Program-made: the position numbers and the translations under genes | NCBI GenBank assembly: GCA_036268055.1 | Contig: DATAUW010000027.1 | Location: 115,783-179,782 of the forward strand | Source: Verrucomicrobiia bacterium | GTDB lineage: Bacteria > Verrucomicrobiota > Verrucomicrobiia > Limisphaerales > Pedosphaeraceae | Length of the DNA: 64,000 nt | Reading direction: 5' to 3' | In this document: one piece after another, positions 43,180 through 53,500 of the stretch | How positions within the stretch are numbered: the stretch's first letter is position 1 | Layout of the letters: every line of letters begins with the position of its first letter | The notes under the pieces: generated by a model | What the model saw: the letters and a program-made list of their open reading frames with translations, nothing else | What the model was told of the DNA's origin: nothing | The model's database searches: none

Positions 43180-44196
43180 TCAGACGACGACATTTTCCAC
43201 ACGGGCGGTGGGTGCCGTCGCGGGCGCGACGTTGGTGGGAATCCGCGGACGCGAAGGCGGGAGGTCATCCAACTGGGCATAGTCATGTTTCCAGCGGGAA
43301 AGATCGCGGCCCAGCAGGATGCTCAGGCGCTCGACCTCGGGGGCAAATTCGCGCTTGAGCCGTTGGCACAATTCGGGATCGAGCGGCGGCCGTCCACCGT
43401 GTCGGCTGTTGAATTTGCGGATGCGCGCATCCACTTTTTGCATGGCGCCGAAAACCGCGCGCGGCAGCAACGGGCGAATCGCCAGCACCGATGAACGCAC
43501 AAAACGATCACTCAACATGGCGCGCAGGAAACGGCTTTTGACAAATTTATTGGAATTGACCGGTTTGAAATTATCCGGGATTTGCGTCGGGTCCACTTCC
43601 AAAAATTCCAGCACTTGGCGGCAAGTCTCAGCGACATTCGCGGCGAAGTCTTCATAGATGACCACATGCACGCGGTCGCGCCCAAAAATATTGAAATAGC
43701 GGCGAACTTGCTCGGTATAACGAACGGCCTCATAATATACCAACCCCGGCGCGAAATAAGTCTGCCGCGTGATGCGCTGTCCCGCGCGCCGATCATCCTG
43801 CGCTTCCAACGCCTCGGCAAACGTCGGCAAATGCTCATTGCCATCCCAGCGAAAAGTATAATAAAGCGAATGCAGCATCTCGATCGGATCGCGTAGCATG
43901 ATAATGATGCGAGCATCGGGATTGAAGGCCTTGATTTCCGTCGCCGCCACTTGCGAGCGCAAGTACCACACCGAAGCTTCACCGGCGCGCTTTTGACCGT
44001 TTTGACCGTCAAACTCCGCCAAATACGCGTCGAGATTACGCCGGTAAAATTGCGGGGCGAAACCCAGGTCCGCGCCGAAAAAGTGCATTTCCTTGCGCGC
44101 CATGAAAATATCCGGACGTAGCGAAAGGTATTTATCCAAGGCCGTCGTGCCGCTTTTCGGCGCACCGACGATGAAAAAGTCGGGTTTTTTAATCAC
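43180..44196 (-). CDS. Sulfotransferase domain protein
   Basis: A 338-aa protein. The PAPS-binding loop is VGAPKSGTTALDKYL (10-24), at the start. The second conserved segment, IIIMLRDPIEMLHSLYYTF (about 98-116), contains the Arg and Ser that contact the 3'-phosphate of PAPS. A further ASVWYLRS and FEDFA-like region follow. This is the Sulfotransfer_1/3 family, which moves sulfate from PAPS to hydroxyl groups of sugars or lipids. It is cytoplasmic or membrane-associated. The partner gene downstream encodes the YfhO-like glycosyltransferase, so a sulfated surface glycan is plausible. No PAPS-synthesis gene is in the window. Confidence 0.92.
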   Translation of the reverse strand: MIKKPDFFIVGAPKSGTTALDKYLSLRPDIFMARKEMHFFGADLGFAPQFYRRNLDAYLAEFDGQNGQKRAGEASVWYLRSQVAATEIKAFNPDARIIIMLRDPIEMLHSLYYTFRWDGNEHLPTFAEALEAQDDRRAGQRITRQTYFAPGLVYYEAVRYTEQVRRYFNIFGRDRVHVVIYEDFAANVAETCRQVLEFLEVDPTQIPDNFKPVNSNKFVKSRFLRAMLSDRFVRSSVLAIRPLLPRAVFGAMQKVDARIRKFNSRHGGRPPLDPELCQRLKREFAPEVERLSILLGRDLSRWKHDYAQLDDLPPSRPRIPTNVAPATAPTARVENVVV

Positions 44197-44518
44197 AGGT
44201 GAGTCGGGCTCAGTGCATCCGCCACGCTTGCATATCCGGGAAATTATCTACGGTGAGCAAAATCGCTCACCTGAAATGGATTTCCCGGGCGGGCTGATGC
44301 TCAAACCCTATGGTTAAAAAAGCCGGAGGGATTGAAAAAACGAAAACCGACGGATAGAATTCATTCGCGTCCTACACTTTCTTTATAATGCCTAACCGGG
44401 TTTATACGGCGTTTGGTTAAGCTGGCCACAATGTGCTTCACCCAATTTTCTTTCGCAAGAAAAATGTGCGCGAACAAGCATTCTGCGCTAAAATATTTCC
44501 TCCTTTTTCCCGTAACCT
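44197..44518. other. Intergenic region, nothing clear
   Basis: About 320 bp between the sulfotransferase start and the EamA stop. Likely promoter region for the sulfotransferase-YfhO unit. No ORF, RNA or strong hairpin was found. Confidence 0.4.
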
Positions 44519-45403
44519 TCAACCCGCCGCCGGGGTCTTGACTTGGCGCGATAGTCCCACCACCAATCCGGCCACGATGGCCAGGCTGCCCCACAGTTGC
44601 CCCCAGTTCAAAGCCTCGCCCAGCCACAGCCACGCGATCAACACCCCCGCCACCGGTTGCGCGAAAACCGTGAGCGCCACAATATTGACATCCGTCTCCT
44701 TGATGACCACAAACCAAATCGCATAACCCACCGCCGTGCAAATCACCGCCAGGTAAAGCACCATCCACCACAGTCTTAACGGCATCACGCGCACTGCGGC
44801 CAAAGTTGCCGCCCCATCAAACACCAGATTCACCACCGTCCCGAACAAAAGCGCAAGCGCGAGAATCTTGACCATCCCCGACCGTTCAATCAATGGTTTG
44901 CCCATGATCGAATACACCGACTCGCAAAAAAATGACGAAACGAAAATCAGGCTCGCCCACAAACCGGCCCATTGAAATCCGCCGCGCAGAAAGCCATTGA
45001 GCAATACCACGCCAAACATCCCCAGCACAAAACCCAGCCAGCGTCGCGGCCCGATATATTCCCGCAAAAAAATCGCCGCCGCCACCGATGTGAGAATCGG
45101 TTCCACCGCCATCAACACCGAAGCATTCCCCGCCGAACTCAATTTCGTTCCCCAAACTTGCAACCGATGGCCCAGTGTGAAAACGATGAACCCCATGATC
45201 ACCGTCTTGACCAGGTCCGCGCCGCGCGGCGCCTTTCCCGGCAGCCACGGCCACAACGCCATCAGCAACACCGCCGCCACCCCGAACCGCAGCGTGACGA
45301 TGCTCCCTGGCGCGAGATGCTCCGCCAGCGCCTTGTAAATGGACAAAGAGCCCGCCCAAAGAAAATTCATCCCGATCAAAATGATGAGGTACGATAGCTT
45401 CAT
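44519..45403 (-). CDS. EamA/DMT superfamily transporter
   Basis: A 294-aa protein with ten hydrophobic spans in two EamA halves (about 5-135 and 150-288). Recognisable parts are ILIGMNFLWAGSLSIYKALAEHLAPGSIVTLRFGVAAVLLMALWPWLPG, with the conserved TLRF, and VFAQPVAGVLIAWLWLGEALNWGQLWGSLAIVAGLVVG in the second half, the usual LGE motif. Members export metabolites such as amino acids, nucleosides and sugars; the substrate is not predictable. There is no operon partner within 150 bp on either side. Confidence 0.9.
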   Translation of the reverse strand: MKLSYLIILIGMNFLWAGSLSIYKALAEHLAPGSIVTLRFGVAAVLLMALWPWLPGKAPRGADLVKTVIMGFIVFTLGHRLQVWGTKLSSAGNASVLMAVEPILTSVAAAIFLREYIGPRRWLGFVLGMFGVVLLNGFLRGGFQWAGLWASLIFVSSFFCESVYSIMGKPLIERSGMVKILALALLFGTVVNLVFDGAATLAAVRVMPLRLWWMVLYLAVICTAVGYAIWFVVIKETDVNIVALTVFAQPVAGVLIAWLWLGEALNWGQLWGSLAIVAGLVVGLSRQVKTPAAG

Positions 45404-45559
45404 CGAAGAACACGCCTTCCGCGCGCCTTTCTGTACGGGCGGCGAATGGGAGTGTCAAGCCGTGCAAACACCTGAACGAAGTTCCACACACCCGGTAGGA
45501 CGGAGCCACCGCTCCGCCGCGCTCTCAAGGCACGAAAAACACCGCAAATAGAGACCACC

Positions 45560-47464
45560 TCACCGCTTCTCCTTAAACCACTTCTTCTCATCCCCCGACA
45601 GCCCGGCAAAATTCGCGCGATCATAATCCGCATTGACCTTGCGAAAATCCACCAGCGCCTGTCGCGCCGCCAGGAAACCACTTTCATCCCCGCTATCAAT
45701 CCCATGCTCAAAAGCCTTCCCCGTCGCCAGCATCAAGTCGGATTGTTTAAGACCTTTTTCGAGCCATTCAACGCGCGCCAAAGCCAAAGGTTGCCCCATC
45801 GCCTGCTCGCGCGCCTGCGACAAAATCGCCCACGCGCGCCCCATCACTCCAGGAGTATAAATTTCATCCGCGAGCAAATAATACGGCCCGTAAAGCCCGG
45901 CGCTATATTTCCGTTTGGCTTTGATTTTATCAGCCTGTTCCGCAGCCGAATAATTTGGATAAATGGATTCCCAAAGTTCAAAATATTCTTTGACGGATGA
46001 TTTGGCTGGACCGAAGGCATTATAAAATTCATCAAGGATCGCGTCGGGAGAAGCGTCGGGATGATTCAGCATAGCCGCCAGCATATAAAGCGAAGGCCCC
46101 TGCACGGAATATTTTCCAGTGAGCGAATCAAAATCCGTTCCCCTCAATCCATGCGCCATCGCAAACTTGAGGTCTTCACCCAAAGTATGCGCATAAAAAG
46201 ATGGAAAGTTCGGCGCTTGAAGCGTGTAATTGGGGCGCAGAAATAATTGGCAACCAGTTTTTTCCCACCCACTCCAATCCTGGCGGAACACCGCCGAATC
46301 GGTTTTGCTATACCCAAAAATGCTTTCCTGCGGGACCACTCCGCAAAGCACGTTTTGACTCAGCTTCGCCTTCACTGGCGGCTTGCGATAATTGTCATAA
46401 ACATAACTGACGACTTTTACATCCGGCCGGGTTTTGACGGCTTCATCAGCCACGATTTTCCAAAAGCGCGCGTAACGATCCGACATCGAACCCAGTTGAA
46501 GCATCCACTCGTCCCGCCTGCCCTCCTCGCCCGCGAAAGCCCGCTTGGCGGCGTCCAATCTTTGGTCAAACGGCACGGGATTATCCGGGTCGGGCTCATC
46601 CCACGATAAACATCGCGGACACGCGCACCCGGCCCAGCCGTCGTTTTCGCAGACATTCAAAAATTCGCGCGCACCCTTCGCCTGCCAATCCGAAATGATT
46701 TGATTCACCAGCGCCGGCTCCGAAGGACATATATGAACATACTGCGGATCCGAATCGGAACCGGGATCCAGCCGCCGTGTGCCATCCGGCAGCATCGCAA
46801 AATACTCCGGATGCGTCTTGCCAAAGCGCGCCCAATATTCGCCGAAGGAATGCCCATATTGCGGTTGGATACTCCTGCCGAAGCGTTGCCGTTTCAGCCA
46901 GATTTTTTCACCAGTCGTCGCGGCTTCGCGCCAATTTTTAAACCAGAGCAATGGCTTCACCGTGGCATCCGCAGGAGCCAAAGACAAATTTTTCTCCGTC
47001 GGAATGATCTCGCCCAGCTTCCCCGGCCAAAGCCAGCGCACGCCCATTTTATTTTCCAAAAATTCATAAACACCAAAGAGCGTGCCTTCGTGCGTATCAA
47101 TGTCCAGCGGATCGTCCCGCGAATCATTACCCGCGATATACAAATCGGTTTCCGTGGCGTGAATAACATAGGCATTTCCCGGAAGGTTAGCAGGATTGAT
47201 CTTCGCCGCCACCGTGACCGCACAATTTCCCAGATAAATATGCGCGCCACCCGCCGTCAAATTCTCCACCACGATTGGCAATTTTGCACCCGTCGCGCAC
47301 TCGATGTGATATTGCAACTCCTTCGCCGCATACGACTCAACTCGCAAAGGATTTTGCGGAACAACAATGGAAGCCAGCGCCTTTCCGTCACGAACCACCT
47401 CTACCGCCATCGTCGGCAAACTCAAAAAAATCAAAACCACCATCATCGCACCCAGCCACACCAT
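45560..47464 (-). CDS. DUF4838 domain protein, secreted
   Basis: A 634-aa protein from ATG 47464, chosen because it begins a hydrophobic signal sequence (MVWLGAMMVVLIFLSLPTMA). The N-terminal domain (about 20-150) resembles the glycoside-hydrolase-20-like domain 2: VESYAAKELQYHIECATGAKLPIVVE and YLGNCAV, then NDSRDDPLDIDTHEGTLFGVYEFLE. The DUF4838 domain follows (about 200-480), including EYWARFGKTHPEYFAMLPDGTRR and CENDGWAGCACPRCLSWDEPDPDNP. That section has two CxxC-like pairs and could bind metal. Such proteins accompany polysaccharide degradation, and glycoside hydrolase activity is often suspected but not shown. It lies 90 bp after the giant CotH protein on the same strand and is probably in the same operon. 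Confidence 0.85.
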   Translation of the reverse strand: MVWLGAMMVVLIFLSLPTMAVEVVRDGKALASIVVPQNPLRVESYAAKELQYHIECATGAKLPIVVENLTAGGAHIYLGNCAVTVAAKINPANLPGNAYVIHATETDLYIAGNDSRDDPLDIDTHEGTLFGVYEFLENKMGVRWLWPGKLGEIIPTEKNLSLAPADATVKPLLWFKNWREAATTGEKIWLKRQRFGRSIQPQYGHSFGEYWARFGKTHPEYFAMLPDGTRRLDPGSDSDPQYVHICPSEPALVNQIISDWQAKGAREFLNVCENDGWAGCACPRCLSWDEPDPDNPVPFDQRLDAAKRAFAGEEGRRDEWMLQLGSMSDRYARFWKIVADEAVKTRPDVKVVSYVYDNYRKPPVKAKLSQNVLCGVVPQESIFGYSKTDSAVFRQDWSGWEKTGCQLFLRPNYTLQAPNFPSFYAHTLGEDLKFAMAHGLRGTDFDSLTGKYSVQGPSLYMLAAMLNHPDASPDAILDEFYNAFGPAKSSVKEYFELWESIYPNYSAAEQADKIKAKRKYSAGLYGPYYLLADEIYTPGVMGRAWAILSQAREQAMGQPLALARVEWLEKGLKQSDLMLATGKAFEHGIDSGDESGFLAARQALVDFRKVNADYDRANFAGLSGDEKKWFKEKR

Positions 47465-47553
47465 ACAATTTCTCCCGGCAAAACTCGATGCTTCCAAGGT
47501 AGAGCGGCGCTCCCACGCCGCTAGTCTCGCACACAAATACACCCAACTCTCCA

Positions 47554-50500
47554 TCATGACCCACCCGGTGTGACCAGCCGATAGAATCGCACCGCGCCAT
47601 TTGTATTGGGAGAATCTTTGACTTGCACCGTCGTATTAGTCGCCGACGCCGGAATGTTCGTCAGCGTCTGCCACACACCCGACGCCAGGCTGTCTGAATA
47701 TTGAATAATATAACTATGTCCACCCACCCCCGTGAACTGGAAGTTCACGCTATTGGGCGATACCGACACCGCCGCAATTTTGAATACGCTCTGCGCATCG
47801 TGCGGATCAGTCCCCGCGAGATACTCCTGCAAATTGCTCAAGCCGTCGTGATCCGGGTCGCCATTCGCTCCGTCGTCGCCCGCGGCAGAATATGGATTCA
47901 AACCATGCGCCAATTCCCAATCGTCCGGCAAACCATCGCCGTCCGTATCATTGATGCAATTCCGGCTGCCCGGATTTGGATTGCACGCGATCCAATTCAA
48001 CGGCTCGTTGCCATAACTCCCCAACGCGCGTCTCTGCAGTGACATCCCCGTGCCCGCCGCCGCGCCCGGCCACAAACCCGCGCTGCTATAACTCACGCTC
48101 TCCACCAAAACATAAGGAACAAATCCCGCGTCCGGACTAGGCGCCATTTCTGGCGTGCCCGGCTTGAGTAATTCAATCGTCGCGCCGCCATCATCCAGCG
48201 AACCCTTATAAGGCCCATAGATAGCCACGTTATTAGTAATACCATACTTTGTCCTGAAGTTCGCCAGCGAAGCCGAGTCATTCACCGGGTCAAATCCCAC
48301 CACCAGCAAATAACCACCTGGCGGCAGCGTCACGCCGCGAGGGAACGTATATTGAACATCGCCGTCAATCTTCCAGCAGTTCGCGGCAAATACCGGATCG
48401 TAGAGAGTGACTTCATCCGATGTGGTGTTAAAAAGCTCGAGATATTCCTCGTTCACATTTTCCGTCGGCACGCCGCCCGAAATCGTCACGGGATAATACA
48501 TGATTTCGTTGAAGACCACCGGCCCGACTTTAGGATAAGCATTGGCAAGACCCGTCCCCGTGCGAAATTGCGCGACGGTCGCCGGGCTGTCCGCGCCAAA
48601 AGTGTGGTTGCTCATCGCCACAAAATCCACGCTGTCGCTCGTCACGAAGCGCCCGAACGAAACATTGTTCTCGGCCGCACCAAACGAAACCTGCGCGCGA
48701 TAACCGGAAAGATTCCCCTGTGCGTCCGCTTGCGAAAGAAAAATATTTCCACCGTTCACCGCATCCAACACGAACGGCGAACTATTCGTGGTATCAAATT
48801 GATCTTGATAAAAAACCTGGTAACCGCCCGCCGCCAAAACCGTGCCGTCAGGAATGCGATACTTTCCAAAATTCGTCGCGACATCGCTGATAAACCATCC
48901 GCCCACGGCGACACTATTGCTCGAAAAATTATATAACTCGATGGCGTCTTCAAATGGCAAGCTGGCGTGCGTCAACACTTCATTGATGAGGACATTTGGA
49001 AGCGGTAGAAAATTGGACGCGTCCGGCGTAGGCGTCGAAACAAAACTCACGAGATTGCTCCCACCATCCGGCAAGCGCCCCTGTGAAACTCCCTCTGCTT
49101 GAATCCCAAAATCCACTTCATCAATTTGACTCAAATCTTCGTTGTAGAGATGAATCGTTTCACCGTCTTTGTTCAAACTGAAGCCAGTGTGGTTCGGACC
49201 GTTACTGGGATGTCCGTCCGCCTGATATTCAACCCAGCCATGACCGCCAATGAAACTCAACGCGGGAACCAAAAATTGCGTCATGTCCGTGATGGACGGA
49301 TCATCGGTCAAATAAAGTCCGCCCAGCGATACCGGTTGCGCATTCGGATTATAAAGTTCAAACCAATCGTTGCCGGAAACCGGATTGGCCATCCATTCAT
49401 TGATGCGCAAGGCCGTCGCATTCCCCAGCGTGGCCGCCGCCGAATTCGCCGCGCCGGGCGTCGGCGCACTCAATAAGTTCCACGTCCCGCCAATCTTGCC
49501 GATAGATACATTGGCAATCTGAAAACCGAACGCAACCGAATCCACCGTCTGCCCATTAGTGTTAAATAATGTCACCGTGCTCCCATCTCCCGGCAGCGCG
49601 AACCCCGTATTCAAATCCGTCTCGACACTTGTCGAAGCCGCACGTGAATTATCGCACCAGATCACCAGATAACCATTCGCAATGATGCTCACGCCGCCTG
49701 GGATAACCCATTGGTTTTGGCCCACGCTCAAGCTCATGCCGGACAAATCAAAACTCGTCGCGCCTGGATTATATAACTCCAGCCAATCGGGATGATTGCC
49801 GAATGCGTCGTAAACCGCGGAAGTATTTCGCGCCATCAACTCATTCAGGATCGGCCCCGAGTAAGTGCTGACATAATTACTCGCATCGGGGCTTGCCGTG
49901 CCGGGAAAACTTACGATGTTCGACGCCCCATCGGGCAATCGGCCTTCCGAAACACTTTCAAGCTGGTTCACAAAACTCACTCGATCAATTTGCTGTCCCG
50001 AATAGTCATAGAGCACAATCGCGTCGCCTGCCGCCGTCAGTTTGAAATCGAGATGATCCGGCCCCGCCAATTTATCCGCAAACAGTTGCACAAAACCATT
50101 GGCTGGAATGAACGACACCGAACGTATCTCAAACAGTTCATTGCTCGTCCCTAGATAAAGTCCAGTAAGCGCCACTGGCAAATTGGAAGCGTTATACAAT
50201 TCCATCCAATCGCTGCCACCGGCGGGGGAATTCGCCAGCCATTCGTTGATGAACAGATTCGTCGCCCCGCCGGTTAGTGCAGGCAGATTGGCCGCGCCCG
50301 GCGTCGCAAAAGTTAATTGCCAGGTTCCCGCTGCGCCCACACGTCCGATGCTGAAATTGGCTAATTGCAAACCGAAACTGAACGCATCCACACGATTGGT
50401 CGAAGCATCGTACAGGAAAAGATTCTCGCCATTTTTGCTGAGATTGAAACCGCTGTGAAGTCCCGGCGCAGTGGTATCGCTATCGCACCAAACCACCAGG

Positions 50501-53500
50501 TAACCGCCCGCTGCAAGCGTCGTACCGCCCGGGAAAATATATTTTCTCGCGTTGCCGCTGTTGCTCAAACTCCAGTTCGCGATGTTCACCGCGTTGGAAC
50601 TCGGATTATACAATTCCAGCCAATCGGGAAACGTGCCGCCGTTGGTGACCGCGCCATCGTTCTCCGCCATGATTTCGTTGAACCGAATATTGTTGCTCGC
50701 CGTAACCGTCGTGACGATTCCCGGCGAACCATTAATCGCCGTACTTGCGCGCCAGTTGGCCGGGTCATCGGGATCGCCATTCGGATTGATGATCTCCAAC
50801 GAATAACCGCCGCCCGCCGCGCCCACCGGCCAGCCGGCCGCGTTGTTATAATTAACCGCGATGACCGTATTGCCATTCTGGTCCAGCAAAGCGACCCGCT
50901 GCCCGCTGTTCGATAATGAACCACCGTACATGCCCGCAACCACCAATCCCGGATAACGCGCCGCAAATGCCGCCGGATTGCCCGACGAACTGATGACCAT
51001 CACGCCACCGGGCGCCAAAATCGTTCCGTTCGGAAAAACATAAGTCACACCGCCGAAACTGTAGCCGCTCATGTCCACATTGGTCGGCCCGATATTTTGC
51101 AATTCAATAAATTCAAAAGAACTGCCGCCGTTCGGTTCATACATCAACTCGGTAATGCGAATCGGCACACCCAGCAGCGCCACGCCAAAATCCCCTTCAT
51201 TAAGCGCACTCCACGCGCCATTGAGCACCCGCGCCTTAACCACCGTCGAACCACTCAACACCAACGGCGTTCCATTGTGGTACGCAAATGCGCTCGGCGA
51301 CACCGACCCCGAACCATAAGCGCGCGGGTCCGTTCCATTGGTCGTATAATATATGATGCCACTGGAATTGAGATTCGTCATCGTCAACCCAAAACCTACC
51401 GGCACATTTCCCCCCTGCTGGCTGAACACCGGCGCACTGACGTTGGGGAAAAGTCCGATCGCCCGATATTGATTCAACACATTCGCCGAGCGAATCGGAA
51501 AATAATTTGTCGTGTTTAGCGGCGCATTGGTGGCGAAACCCAAAAGATTGTTCAGTTCGCGCAGCCAGTGATTATTTCGCGTGTAATTAGTCGTCAACAG
51601 GTATCCGCCCCAGCGCGCCGATTCATCCACGATTGCATTGGTGATCTCCGTGATGCGCTTCATGTAATACGAAGCCGCGAGATTATTCTGCGGATGCGCC
51701 GGATCCCAAAACGAATTCGTAGGATTGATATAAAACAACCCACCATTGAAAAATAATTTTTGCAAATGGTCGGCGTAGCGCAGGCGAAACTCGGCATTGT
51801 TCGCGAGCGCCAGATAAATTTGCGCCGGGCTGCCGTCGGCATTCACCGTGGTCACATTTTCCGTCACGCTTTTCAAAACATGTTCGGCGTCCCATACGAT
51901 GAACTTGAATCCATCGGTCGTGTTGCGATTGCGGATGACGTACCAATTATGCTGCGGCCAATCGTCATTGCCCGCCCAGTGATTGACGATCATGTAATCA
52001 ATCAGGTTATCCACATCCACGTATTGCTGAAGCTGCTCATACTGCGCATTGTTGGTAAGGCCGGTATTGGACAACGCCAGCGCCGTATTCCACGCATTCG
52101 CATCTCCGCTCAACAATTCCAAACCGAACGTCGTGTTCTTAAGCACGTCATAATCCGTATTGGCGCCGCCAAAATAACTCGCCGCAAAATCATCGTCCGG
52201 CCGTTCGTGCAAATATTGAATTCCCCAATAAAGACCGTTGAGATACAGATGAACAAATTTCCCGTGAAACGAGGGGTGCCCCAGCGCGAGCATCAGGTCG
52301 CTGGTAAATTGATCTCGAACACACTGCGCGCGATAACGCTGGTCTTCGGGAACGCTGCCGCCGACGTAATGCCACCAATAATTGATGCCGCTGTCCACCA
52401 CGAGCGTGTTGAAACTCTGCACTGGCGAATCAGGATAGAACGGAAAGTTCAACTTACCCGGGCCGTATTGGCTGGTGAATTTCAACCGAAACGAATGCTT
52501 GGCATTTTTCGCGGGATCGCGTTGCGACCCGCCTTGTATCTCGATACCGCAATCCAACTGTATCCCGCCCGAAGAACCATCAGGATAAATCAGCTCCATC
52601 GAGCAATCACGTTCCCAAAGCGGCCCGCGGTACGAATCCGATGTGGCATCGGACGTGTGCGTGTAAATGCCATTCGCCGGCCCAAACATGTCGTCAATCG
52701 AAGTCATGATCGAGAGCGTCGGCAGCGCCGTCAACCCGGCACGCACGGCGTTGGTGTATTGCGGATCATTGACGATGGTCGGATCCATTTCGTAATAGGC
52801 CCGCGAACCATTCACCACCTGCGAGGGCGTCGGCGTCCACACGTTACCAGTCGGATAGCCGGGCGGATTGTTTGGCTGTCGGATGATGCTCTCGACAAAA
52901 AGATAAGTCTGCGAACCGACAACCGACGGCAACAACCCCGGGGCAAACGCCGCCGCGCGCAAAGCCGTCGTTTGATTGATCGCAAGCGGCCCCGCATAAA
53001 TAATTCCGTTCGTGGTCCCGCCGCTGATGCTCGGCGCGCTGCCATTGGTGGTATAAACAATCGTTGCTCCCGGCGTCGCCGTGGTCAGCAACAGATTGAA
53101 AGGCTGGCTGAAGAAGCCGTGCGGAACCGTGAAATGTACGTCGTCCACCAGACCGTTTAACGTGTTCGCACTATTGGGTCCACCAGGCGTTTGCACCGCA
53201 AAATAACTCAATCCGTTTACGTTATTTATTCCGTATGAATCATCGCTATGCTGCTGCGGATAGCTCGGCGCATATTCGTAAGCCACGCGCGGTGGGTAGT
53301 CGGCATTATACAAACCCAGGTAACCGGGAGAAGTGCTCAACGAAAAACTGGTGTGCAGATTCGCGCCCGGAACCGTGCGATTTTTTCCCGACGCAAAAAT
53401 AACCATGTATTGCCCGGCTGCGATATTCGTCGCCGGAAAAATCCATTCGCCCGGCTGATCGGCTGCATCAGTCAGTGACCACCCCGCCAAATTCACCGAT

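Noticed and set aside
51760..53160. A 466-codon plus-strand ORF inside the giant CotH gene
   Set aside because: Antisense to conserved lamin-tail, chitobiase-like and CotH segments. It is Arg/Ile-rich shadow sequence.
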